The notes under the pieces were generated by a model. The model searched no databases, was not told the origin of the DNA, and was given only the letters and a program-made list of their open reading frames with translations. A DNA stretch of 44,227 bases from assembly GCF_014697105.1 (NCBI RefSeq), contig NZ_JACJRF010000048.1, forward strand, positions 1 through 44,227, written 5' to 3'. A program made the position numbers and the translations under genes. This stretch comes from Anabaena subtropica FACHB-260 (GTDB lineage Bacteria > Cyanobacteriota > Cyanobacteriia > Cyanobacteriales > Nostocaceae). This document shows positions 17,978-25,961 of the stretch, in pieces; positions within the stretch are counted from its first letter, which is position 1, and each line of letters opens with the position of its first letter.

Positions 17978-18529
17978 AAACCCTTTGTAGATTTACGCCA
18001 GTATGACCAATCTTGGTTTAATCGTGGGCGTTCAGGTTGGTATATTTTGTTATGGTGGTTGGTTCAGGCGATCGCGTTTCCTCTAACTCCCCATCCTTTG
18101 AGTAACATTCGTTGTTGGATATTACGTCTGTTTGGTGCGCGGATTGGGAAAGGCGTAGTTGTTCGACCTACTGCCCGTTTTACCTTCCCCTGGAAAGTCA
18201 CCATCGGAGACTACAGTTGGATTGGTGATGATGTTGTTTTCTACAGTTTAGATGAAATTCATGTCGGTCAGCATTGCGTAATTTCACAGAAAAGCTATTT
18301 GTGTACTGGTAGCCATGATATCCAAGACCCTGCTTTTAAATTGAAGGTAGCAGGTATTACTATTGGCAACGGTGCTTGGGTAGCCACAGATTGTTTTATT
18401 GCCCCAGGGGTGCAAATAGGAGCTAATGCGGTGATTGGCGCTCGCAGCAGCGTTTTTACTAATATGCCTGCTGGGCAAGTTTGCTGGGGTAGCCCTTGCC
18501 GTCCTCAACATCCCAGGTTGAAGGAGTGA
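17966..18529 (+). CDS. WcaF-family acetyltransferase (left-handed beta helix)
   Basis: The 187-residue protein is a hexapeptide-repeat acyltransferase like colanic-acid WcaF. It opens FVDLRQYDQSWFNRGRSGWY, has one hydrophobic helix (about 27-45), then the repeat domain from LFGARIGKGVVV to GANAVIGARSSVF, with the catalytic His in LCTGSHDIQDP. It probably O-acetylates a sugar of the polysaccharide made by the two upstream glycosyltransferases. Nostoc homologues have been called HpsU, which I recall without checking. The start codon lies in a heptamer repeat, and a 212-bp repeat-rich gap separates it from the GT genes. Confidence 0.88.
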   Translation: MTNDKPFVDLRQYDQSWFNRGRSGWYILLWWLVQAIAFPLTPHPLSNIRCWILRLFGARIGKGVVVRPTARFTFPWKVTIGDYSWIGDDVVFYSLDEIHVGQHCVISQKSYLCTGSHDIQDPAFKLKVAGITIGNGAWVATDCFIAPGVQIGANAVIGARSSVFTNMPAGQVCWGSPCRPQHPRLKE

Positions 18530-18530
18530 G

Positions 18531-18594
18531 GGAGTAAGAGGCAGGGGGATAGGGAGCAGGGAGCAAGGGAGCAGGGAGCAGGGAGCAGGGGGTA
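18531..18594. repeat. G-rich 'gggagca' tandem tract
   Basis: Repeated gggagca/gggagcag units and ggcagggggatagg fill the gap between the convergent acetyltransferase and DUF928 genes. Runs of three or more G at short spacing could form a G-quadruplex on the plus strand. Related tracts occur at 1608-1635, 9028-9073, 19523-19605 (as C-rich) and 23237-23280. Confidence 0.7.
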
Positions 18595-18633
18595 ATTTTT
18601 TGTTTTTTGAAATTGCTCCCTAGTCCTCATCAA

Positions 18634-19452
18634 CTAAGGTTTAGTAGACACCAGAGGCTTGGCTACAATGTCATTCAAACTGATGCTGGTGAGTAAATCT
18701 CGCCACTGTGCTTGAATTTCTGTATCTTGAGGATTTTTTTGAAGCATTTGAAACATTATGTTAGCTGCCTCGAACCAAATACCATTTTCGGCATAAATGG
18801 CAAATTGTTGTAATGATGACGCTGTTGCTAGTTGCTGGGTAGTTGTTGGCTTAAGCTTGACTCGTTGAACCACCCCTTCAACATAAATTGGAGGTGACGG
18901 CTTTTGTTGATCACAATCTACAGTAAAAAACCAACGATATTGTTGATCTACTACTAAAGAAGCGGTATCAGGAGGCAGAGAGACACTAATAATTCCCGGC
19001 TTTTCAGGTAGAGCGATCGCTTTTTGGTAAATAATATTCGCATCCTGATCTTGCAACACAAATTCCGCAGGATAGGCAGAATCTTGAGAATATGGCACAT
19101 AGAACAAAAATGTAGGATGTGCCTGCGTCGTCAATCCCCAAACATTGGTTACAGTGGGAGCATCCTGAGTGAATGGAACTAAAGCCGTGAGTTGAGGTTC
19201 AACCGATGGACACGAACCCCGTCTAGCACCACCACGAACACGACCCCCTGGGCGACGTTCTGAGCTTGGTAGAGGTGGTTGAGCGAAGCTGGTTTTCTTG
19301 CTCACAGTATTTACCGGAGTCTTATTAACGTTGCTGGGATTAGCCGAACTTGCAGCAGGTGTTTTTGCTAGTACCCAAGGCTGTCCAGCCAAGAAACTGG
19401 TGTAGCCAATAGTTAAAGCGAGTAATAGTTTTATAGGTTTTAAATTAGGCAT
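18634..19452 (-). CDS. DUF928-family exported protein
   Basis: The 272-residue protein begins with a signal peptide (KPIKLLLALTIGYTSFLAG, cleavage likely near VLAK) and a Ser/Asn/Thr-rich linker. The family signature is GGRVRGGARRGSCP at about 70-83, followed by beta-rich sequence with WGLTTQAHPTFLFYVPYSQ. That core matches DUF928, an uncharacterised cyanobacterial family. The C-terminal part is helical (LATASSLQQFAIYAENGIWF, then FQMLQKNPQDTEIQAQWRDL), close to one TPR-like unit. It is the last gene of the co-directional CHAT/TpsA group and begins 102 bases after the CHASE2-CHAT gene. Function unknown; location is likely periplasm or cell surface. Confidence 0.85.
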   Translation of the reverse strand: MPNLKPIKLLLALTIGYTSFLAGQPWVLAKTPAASSANPSNVNKTPVNTVSKKTSFAQPPLPSSERRPGGRVRGGARRGSCPSVEPQLTALVPFTQDAPTVTNVWGLTTQAHPTFLFYVPYSQDSAYPAEFVLQDQDANIIYQKAIALPEKPGIISVSLPPDTASLVVDQQYRWFFTVDCDQQKPSPPIYVEGVVQRVKLKPTTTQQLATASSLQQFAIYAENGIWFEAANIMFQMLQKNPQDTEIQAQWRDLLTSISLNDIVAKPLVSTKP

Positions 19453-19469
19453 TTTCCGTAAAACCGAAT

Positions 19470-19512
19470 TTAATAGTCAGTAGTCAGTAGTCAGTAGTCA
19501 GTAGTCAGTAGT
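19470..19512. repeat. Heptamer STRR (tagtcag x6)
   Basis: About six tandem copies of the 7-bp unit tagtcag lie between the CHASE2-CHAT stop and the DUF928 start, immediately followed by a C-rich tract that runs into the 3' end of the CHASE2-CHAT gene. Confidence 0.85.
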
Positions 19513-19554
19513 TATCTTTTCCCCCTCCTCCCCTGCTTACATTCCCCCATATCC

Positions 19555-21933
19555 TTACACCCTCACTCCCTCTTCCCTGTCCCCTATCCCCTGCTCCCTG
19601 TGTTTCCTCAAAGACTGGGAATTTTGAATTGATATTACCGTAACAGTTGACACCAACGATAAGGCTGATGGTACAAAAGGAACCCAGAAACCCCAAACTA
19701 ACAGACCTAGACAGAGTAAATACAACACACTAGAACTGATACCAACTGCTAACGCCAAGTTAGGGAACAAAGGCCACTTCCAAACCAGGAAACCACCCAA
19801 ACCAGACCAAACTCCAATCCAGACAACTTCCAATCCAGGTATCCAAACTTGTAACAATGTGCGTCCATCTAAAACAGCACTAATAATTTGGCTAACCATG
19901 TGGGCTTGTACCATCACTCCTGGCATTTGTTCGTCTAAACGACCTCCGTAGGGTGTACCCCAATAGTCGGGAAAATCTCCTTTAGATACCACACCAATCA
20001 ACACAATCCGGCCTTTGATGGCGTTGGGATTGATGGGACTGGATAAAAGCTGGGTGAGTGTCACCTGTTCAGCGATTTTCTTGGAAGCACGATAATTTAG
20101 TAATATTTGACCGCCGTTGGCATCAATACCTTGATAGGCTCCCACACGAGATGAAAGACGATGAAGAACAGTATTACCTAACTGCAAATTGTTGATGGAT
20201 TGCCCAGTGGTAAACTTTGGTTGAATGCCTGAGGATGATAGATAACGGAATGCCAATTGGGTACTGAAGGCATAGGGGGTAGAACATAACGATGCAGTTT
20301 CCTGATTCATAAATAGGAGATGTCGCCGCACCACACCATCAGCATCGTGAACAAAGTCACTAAATCCCAGGCGTTCTTTCGAGATTTCTGGTGGTGGTTC
20401 AATACCTTTGGTATTCGAGCTTGTATCACTTCCCTTACAAACGCCAATTAAATTATTGGTTTGTTGTAGACGAGATATTAAATCTGGTTTTTCGGCGGGG
20501 AAGTCACGATAAATATCTAAACCAATAGCTTTAGGTTGATACTTTGCTAGTTTTGCCAGCAGTTGGTTGAGAGATATTTCCGATATAGAAGTTCCTTTCA
20601 AGGACTCGCCATTACGGCGTTGGTTTGCTAAGTCCTCATCGTCAATTGTGACAATTAATATCCGGGGATCGGGGCCTTCGTCGGGACGCGATCGCATCAT
20701 CTGATCAAAGGCTTGCAGTTCGACGGTTTGTAATGCTCCCAAAAACCTTAACCCACAAACCACAGCCGTCACTACCAAACTTGATAATGCCACCTTCTTT
20801 AACCCACGTTTTTTGTAGACTGGTGGGACATCATTAAATATCGGTTGTGTGAGAGGTTCTGTTAGTTCCTCCCAACTAAGTGGGATCTGGGCAGGATTTT
20901 GACAAATCACTGGTAGCCAGGTTGCACAGGGAAATCTATCTTCTAAGCCTTGCAATCTTTCTCGTGCGTGTCGTACTGCTTGGTATAAAGGTTCACCATT
21001 GGCAAAGCTGAGGAGAAAATATTTCAAAAATTCTTGAGCTACCTGATCGGGAACAGGTTCGCGCATGACAATTATCTGGGGAATGTTTAAATCAGCTAGT
21101 TCTTTCGCTAGTCCCAATCCATCACAGGAGTTGAAAATTGCTAATTGTAAACCCCTTTCTATGGCTTGTTTGAGGGCGTATTTTAACTCACCAATGCTGA
21201 GGCTATCAGTTTTATTTAGGTATATTTTACCAGTGCCATCATGGCCTTGACTGGAACTGTGTCCAGCAAAAAATAAGATATCCCAGCTTTTTCCCCAAAG
21301 ATAATCGGTTAATTCTTTGCGTTGTGGTTCTACTAAAAAGCTGACATCGGCATTAGGACAATTTTGCAGCATTGCTTGGTCAGCTTGAGTATTAATTCCC
21401 TGACTATTACCGACAATTGCCAAAATATTAACAGTTGGGTTAGGAGTACGTCTTTTATGAATTAGCTCATAGCTTGGTGAGGAGAGAGCAATTTCTGCCT
21501 TGGGATAGCGTTCTAATAAATCCCAGATATGCCAAGGTAATCTTTGTAATTGGCTATTTTCCGATTGTAAAATCACCCGGATTTCATCTGTCGGCTGTAA
21601 TTTCTCCAGCCATTTTTCCCGTAAGGGGCGAAATTCTTGTGCTTGCAACCAAGTATTAAAGCGGGCGCGGACAATTAGAGCTAATTCGTGACAATCTTGA
21701 GTAATTGAAACATTTGTAACTTGGATTTTGTCAGCATCTAGGCGATAACCATTACCAAGCTGTAGATAGGTAGACTGCCAACGGGAGTAGTACAACAGTA
21801 TATCTGGACATGGTGGAAGTTTACCTGTGATTTCTGTTGAAGGGCGATCGCTTTCTTCCCCGATCTGAAGAGTCACGGTAAACCCCTGGTTAAAACCACC
21901 ATCTCCAAATTTCAGTACCACCAATTTTGCCAT
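19555..21933 (-). CDS. CHAT-CHASE2 membrane protein
   Basis: This 792-residue protein fuses a cytoplasmic CHAT domain to a CHASE2 sensor. The caspase-like dyad is H225 in FFAGHSSSQGHDG and C270 in AIFNSCDGLG. After a membrane helix at about 380-402 comes the extracytoplasmic CHASE2 domain (about 405-690; TIDDEDLA, KAIGLDIYRDFP, GRIVLIGVVSKGDF, PGVMVQAHMVSQI) and then three membrane helices (about 700-770). No kinase or cyclase output follows, so the CHAT domain may be the output. ATG at 21933 is preferred; an ATG at 21963 would add ten residues. The last residues (about 12) come from the G-rich repeat. It is third of four genes downstream of the TpsA-like gene. Confidence 0.87.
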   Translation of the reverse strand: MAKLVVLKFGDGGFNQGFTVTLQIGEESDRPSTEITGKLPPCPDILLYYSRWQSTYLQLGNGYRLDADKIQVTNVSITQDCHELALIVRARFNTWLQAQEFRPLREKWLEKLQPTDEIRVILQSENSQLQRLPWHIWDLLERYPKAEIALSSPSYELIHKRRTPNPTVNILAIVGNSQGINTQADQAMLQNCPNADVSFLVEPQRKELTDYLWGKSWDILFFAGHSSSQGHDGTGKIYLNKTDSLSIGELKYALKQAIERGLQLAIFNSCDGLGLAKELADLNIPQIIVMREPVPDQVAQEFLKYFLLSFANGEPLYQAVRHARERLQGLEDRFPCATWLPVICQNPAQIPLSWEELTEPLTQPIFNDVPPVYKKRGLKKVALSSLVVTAVVCGLRFLGALQTVELQAFDQMMRSRPDEGPDPRILIVTIDDEDLANQRRNGESLKGTSISEISLNQLLAKLAKYQPKAIGLDIYRDFPAEKPDLISRLQQTNNLIGVCKGSDTSSNTKGIEPPPEISKERLGFSDFVHDADGVVRRHLLFMNQETASLCSTPYAFSTQLAFRYLSSSGIQPKFTTGQSINNLQLGNTVLHRLSSRVGAYQGIDANGGQILLNYRASKKIAEQVTLTQLLSSPINPNAIKGRIVLIGVVSKGDFPDYWGTPYGGRLDEQMPGVMVQAHMVSQIISAVLDGRTLLQVWIPGLEVVWIGVWSGLGGFLVWKWPLFPNLALAVGISSSVLYLLCLGLLVWGFWVPFVPSALSLVSTVTVISIQNSQSLRKHREQGIGDREEGVRV

Positions 21934-22076
21934 GACCGTCGCTCTGCTCCGATTCCCAATCACTGGAGTTCTGAATCACTCAGACTTCTCTACAAATGCA
22001 CAATTACAGCCAAAGTTGCTGGAATTTTGTACATCTCATCATCTAATTACCAACTACATAGTAAAATTTGGATACT

Positions 22077-23045
22077 TTAAATAACAAAGTTCTCTGTAAT
22101 ACTCATATCATCGAATGCTACCTGAACGCTAAATTCTTCCTGAAGTTCCCCACGAAACTGTAATTGCAGGTAGTTGTCAGCACTTCTAGCTTGAGCTTCT
22201 AGAAATACTGCTTTGGAAGTGTCTAGTACCTTAAGTTGTACTCCAGTTGGTAGATATATTTGATTACCTGTAGAGTGTAATTGCAAGCGGATACTAGTTT
22301 GTCCATTAGCTTCAGGAGCAATTTCCACAATCAACATCACTGGTTGATCGACTATTTTTATCCCCAAATCAATCAATTTTGCTCGTCTAGTTACTGTTTC
22401 TTGTTGATTAAAACTTGTATCTGGACTAGTTACTGGACTGCGGAAAGCATAAGCAGGTCTAGCTTCCAGTGAGTTCCACAAAGCGTCTACAGTTTGCCAA
22501 CCAGTCTCAAATTGACCAACAAACCACTGACTCAAATTCGCCAAAGCATCAACGGGTGAAGTTTTCAGTTGTTCTAGGCGATCAATCAATGCTTCTATAG
22601 GTTGTAGTTGATTTAAAGGTAATGTTTCAGTAGCAACTTTTTTTACAAAACCCAGTAACTTTGCTTCTGTATAAGTTTCATCAACTTCCACAATTACATA
22701 ACCTACTCTTTCCTCCCAAGTTTCTGGAGGAACAGAGCATACTTGCTCATGTAACTTGAGAGGGCGACACTCTAAACGACCAACTGAGGAGACTTCTAGA
22801 TCAGCGACATCAGCACAAAGCTGCATGATCGGATTCCAACTGTCACTTGCTGTCAAATTAGTTGGAACTTCCATCATCTGCAAATAATCATTCACCACCG
22901 ATACAGCCAAAGTATTGAGCTTAACTTGCTCGGCTTTTTGAGAATTAGGCTGTTGGTTGGCGAACTGCTGAGCAGTAGTACGAGCTGCTTGAGAAATCGG
23001 TAGTGTGATGGCGAAATCGTCTAGCTGGTTGGTAATGTTAGTCAT
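22077..23045 (-). CDS. DUF1822-family protein
   Basis: The 322-residue protein belongs to DUF1822, a cyanobacterial family of unknown function. Recognisable parts are the N-terminal ITLPISQAARTTAQQFA-like start (here FAITLPISQAARTTAQQFAN), LNTLAVSVVNDYLQMM, and the mid-region WEERVGYVIVEVDETYTEAK. The second half (about 220-322) is beta-rich with VDQPVMLIVEIAPEANGQTS and could be a binding domain. It has no signal peptide or membrane helix, so it is probably cytoplasmic. It lies 143 bases upstream of the CHASE2-CHAT gene on the same strand; I recall these two families as frequent neighbours. ATG at 23045. Confidence 0.85.
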   Translation of the reverse strand: MTNITNQLDDFAITLPISQAARTTAQQFANQQPNSQKAEQVKLNTLAVSVVNDYLQMMEVPTNLTASDSWNPIMQLCADVADLEVSSVGRLECRPLKLHEQVCSVPPETWEERVGYVIVEVDETYTEAKLLGFVKKVATETLPLNQLQPIEALIDRLEQLKTSPVDALANLSQWFVGQFETGWQTVDALWNSLEARPAYAFRSPVTSPDTSFNQQETVTRRAKLIDLGIKIVDQPVMLIVEIAPEANGQTSIRLQLHSTGNQIYLPTGVQLKVLDTSKAVFLEAQARSADNYLQLQFRGELQEEFSVQVAFDDMSITENFVI

Positions 23046-23190
23046 GGTTTAATCCCCAGTCATCAATGCTGCTATGTACTTATCGCCCGCATTCACTAAA
23101 TTTATGCCACAAAATTATTAAAAATCAGCAAAATTTTCGGAACCGGGGATCACAAGCTTGGTATCTATATGCTTATAGCCAAGTGGTTCT

Positions 23191-23231
23191 CTACGTTCGC
23201 AGAGCGTGTCGGAGACAGACGCTGCGCGTAG
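23191..23231. repeat. GC-rich palindromic dispersed repeat
   Basis: Arms ctacgttcgcagagcgt and acgctgcgcgtag pair with small bulges around gtcggagacag. It is the same repeat family as at 17784-17919 and is followed directly by a G-rich gggagca tract (23237-23280). Confidence 0.65.
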
Positions 23232-23332
23232 CAGTTCTGGGAAGGGGAGCAGGGAGCAGGGAGCAGGGGGCAGGGGGAAAGAACCTCCCCTTGTCTCCCC
23301 GCACCCTGTCTCTTTTCCTCTTGTTGACCAAA

Positions 23333-25921
23333 TCACAACCAATTCCCAATCAACACATAAGCAGACCAATAGCTTGGTGCGTTGTAATTGGGATGTTGTA
23401 ATAATTTTAGTTGGGCGCGGCGGAGGGCTTCTGCTTTGGTAATGTTGCTGCTTTTGAGTTCTCGATAGAAGTCACCGACCAATAAAGCTGTTGATTCATC
23501 ATCAATTTGCCATAGGGAGGCTATCGTACTGCGTGCGCCAGCACGGATGGCGGCTCCTGCTAGACCCAGGGCGGCGCGGTTGTCTCCGGCTGCTGTTTGG
23601 CAAGCACTTAAAACTAGGAGTTCTACTACACTCGGTCGAATTTGCTCTCGACCACGAAGCAAGGTATCGAATTGGGTAACGTTTATCGGCCCGTCGGCGG
23701 CCAGAATAAAGGTGTTTTCGGCACGAGAACTAAACTGACCATGCGTTGCTAAATGCACTACGTTAAATGAGACGCTGTTCACTTCTTTTTCTAGTGCTTC
23801 GCGGGTAAATTGCTGGTCTAGCAAACTAGTTATGGAAACTCCAGCGCTAGCAATCAAATTCACTTCCGACTTAATACCAGGCAATGGTGAAAAGTTGGGG
23901 TAATTTGGCGGAGGTTCACTTAATCCAGCCGTTAATGCTTTTAATTGACCTCTTTGTAGTGGTTTGGGGTCAAGGAGTTGCAGACCGACGCTGAGGGCGA
24001 TCGCATATTTTTCTATTAAGTATTGCTGTCCATCATATAGTGTACCTAGTGGTAAGTTCCTTAACATCCCATCTGGGACAAACACTAAAGTTTTTACTCC
24101 ACTGGCTGCCAGTTCTGATTCGATAGGTTTGATTAGCCAGTTATAAATTTGTTGTGACTGAGATTTGATGGCTTTACTAGCTGTGGGACTGACTAAATTG
24201 TTTCGTAGTTCACTAAGAACTTTGTTGACTTCTGTTTGCTCAACATTGGTGCTATAACGCTGCAAAGGTTTGTTGGGAATCTTCACGATTACTTGGATTT
24301 GTTGTGGCAAAATAATCGGGTAAAGAATCGCCGCCGTGGGGTTATCTTGGTCTACCACTTGATCAAGCAACACAGTTTGACCTTGCAGACAAGCTTCCTG
24401 AAAGAAATTATCTAATTCTGCCAGTTGTAATGCTTCAATCCGTTGGCGGGCTTTATCGAGAGTTTTTTCACTAACTTTTTCTGGTTGGGATGCTAACAGC
24501 AACTCTACTGATTGCCGATAGATGGGTTCTACAGTGTCGCGGAAGTTAAACTGCACGTCTTGATTGACGGCTACTAAGTCACTTCGCAGAGATTTTAAGG
24601 TTTCTACTGCTGCATCATAAGCGGCGATCGCACCAGAAATATCTTTTTCTGCCCATAACAATCTCCCCAATTGCCACTCCAAGCGATAGATAATGTCTGG
24701 TGCATTACTAGCCTGGGCTAAAATTAATGCTTGTTGGGTGAGATTTTTTGCTTCTGTCCATTGGTGGTTTTGTTCATACAAATTCCCCAAACTCAATATT
24801 GCATAGGCTTCTACCCTTGTGTCATCTAGACTGCGGGCTTGTTGAATGGTTTTTGCCAGTAACTTTGCTAAGTCCTGAGTGCTTAGTGTTGATGGGAAAT
24901 TGTGACTCAGCACTTTCATCAGACTTTGAGCAAAGTTAATCTGGGCGTAGATAGCCGCACGACTAGGGGGGAGTTGGTTGATTTGGGCTTGAATTGCTGG
25001 GATTAGAGTTTGAGCTTCGGTTAATTGTTGGTTATCTAGCAGCAAACTGAGGTGGTTGATTTGGGCTTGAATTTTTGTTAAGGGTGATGGGGATGTTGCT
25101 ACTGTTTGTTGATAGTAATTAATTGCTGCTGATGTTTGCAGTTTGGCACGGGCATTATTTCCCAAACTAAAAAAACTAGCGGCGATTTCCGTCGGTATTT
25201 GTAAGCGCTGGGCGACGGCGAGACTTTGCTCTAAGGTAGTGTGGGACTCGGTTAAATTTCCGGCTACCATCAAAGCATCACCAAGCGATCGCAATCCTAC
25301 CGCTTTTTCTAAGGAGTCTGGTTGTGATTGTAATTTTTTCCCAATTTCTGCCAAAATTTTCACAGCCCGACGATAAAAGCCTTGTGTGCGCCATGCTTGG
25401 GCTTGATTAATCTGCGATCGCACTTCGCCACTAAAATTTTTGGTTTGTTGATAAATCTCGGCTGTGCGCTGCCAAGTATTTAAGGCCGCCTCTGGTTTAC
25501 CCATTGCTAGTTGCAGACGACCTTGAATATCCAATGATTGAGCTAATACTTGTAGGTTCTGCTCTTTTCCTGCAAGTAAATTTAAGCTGTCTGTAATTGC
25601 CTGCTGTGCTTGATTCCACTCCCCTAGTTGTTGATAAGCTAAAGACAAGTTGCTCAAAGTGGCCGCGAGTTTCAGATTGTCACCCTTTTGTCTGTATTCT
25701 TGCGCTGCCTGTTGTAATATCTGCACTGCTTCGGCAAACCTGCCTGCATCGTATAAGGCTTTACCTTGTTCTACTAAAGAGATTGTGGAAGTGACTTGTG
25801 AGGTGTTGGTTGGGGTTGCTACTCTAGCTAGAACAGGGGAATTAACTGTGCAAAGCAAAGCCAACAAGAAGCACAAAGACAAACGTAAGAACTTGACTAG
25901 CTTACCTTTGATCTTCCGCAT
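23333..25921 (-). CDS. Exported TPR-CHAT caspase-like protein
   Basis: This 862-residue protein has a signal peptide (KFLRLSLCFLLALLCTVNSP, cleavage likely after VLA), an array of TPR helices (about 40-460) and a C-terminal CHAT domain (about 590-862). The dyad is H727 in HLATHGQFSS and C774 in LVLSACQTAAGDN, with the usual GARSTIASLW and SYWSAYVLIG segments after it. CHAT domains are clan CD cysteine-peptidase relatives. The start is uncertain: ATG 25921 puts the signal peptide first, while ATG 25969 would overlap the stop of the upstream TpsA-like gene by 8 bases, suggesting translational coupling. The substrate is unknown; the TpsA-like protein is the obvious candidate. Confidence 0.87.
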   Translation of the reverse strand: MRKIKGKLVKFLRLSLCFLLALLCTVNSPVLARVATPTNTSQVTSTISLVEQGKALYDAGRFAEAVQILQQAAQEYRQKGDNLKLAATLSNLSLAYQQLGEWNQAQQAITDSLNLLAGKEQNLQVLAQSLDIQGRLQLAMGKPEAALNTWQRTAEIYQQTKNFSGEVRSQINQAQAWRTQGFYRRAVKILAEIGKKLQSQPDSLEKAVGLRSLGDALMVAGNLTESHTTLEQSLAVAQRLQIPTEIAASFFSLGNNARAKLQTSAAINYYQQTVATSPSPLTKIQAQINHLSLLLDNQQLTEAQTLIPAIQAQINQLPPSRAAIYAQINFAQSLMKVLSHNFPSTLSTQDLAKLLAKTIQQARSLDDTRVEAYAILSLGNLYEQNHQWTEAKNLTQQALILAQASNAPDIIYRLEWQLGRLLWAEKDISGAIAAYDAAVETLKSLRSDLVAVNQDVQFNFRDTVEPIYRQSVELLLASQPEKVSEKTLDKARQRIEALQLAELDNFFQEACLQGQTVLLDQVVDQDNPTAAILYPIILPQQIQVIVKIPNKPLQRYSTNVEQTEVNKVLSELRNNLVSPTASKAIKSQSQQIYNWLIKPIESELAASGVKTLVFVPDGMLRNLPLGTLYDGQQYLIEKYAIALSVGLQLLDPKPLQRGQLKALTAGLSEPPPNYPNFSPLPGIKSEVNLIASAGVSITSLLDQQFTREALEKEVNSVSFNVVHLATHGQFSSRAENTFILAADGPINVTQFDTLLRGREQIRPSVVELLVLSACQTAAGDNRAALGLAGAAIRAGARSTIASLWQIDDESTALLVGDFYRELKSSNITKAEALRRAQLKLLQHPNYNAPSYWSAYVLIGNWL

Positions 25922-25961
25922 TCCGTTTATAACAAAGTCAGGACAACAGACCCTAGTAATT

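Noticed and set aside
23118-23369. Short frames across the G-rich tract before DUF1822
   Set aside because: The predicted peptides are Gly/Gln/Arg or Pro/Leu/Cys runs produced by the gggagca repeat.
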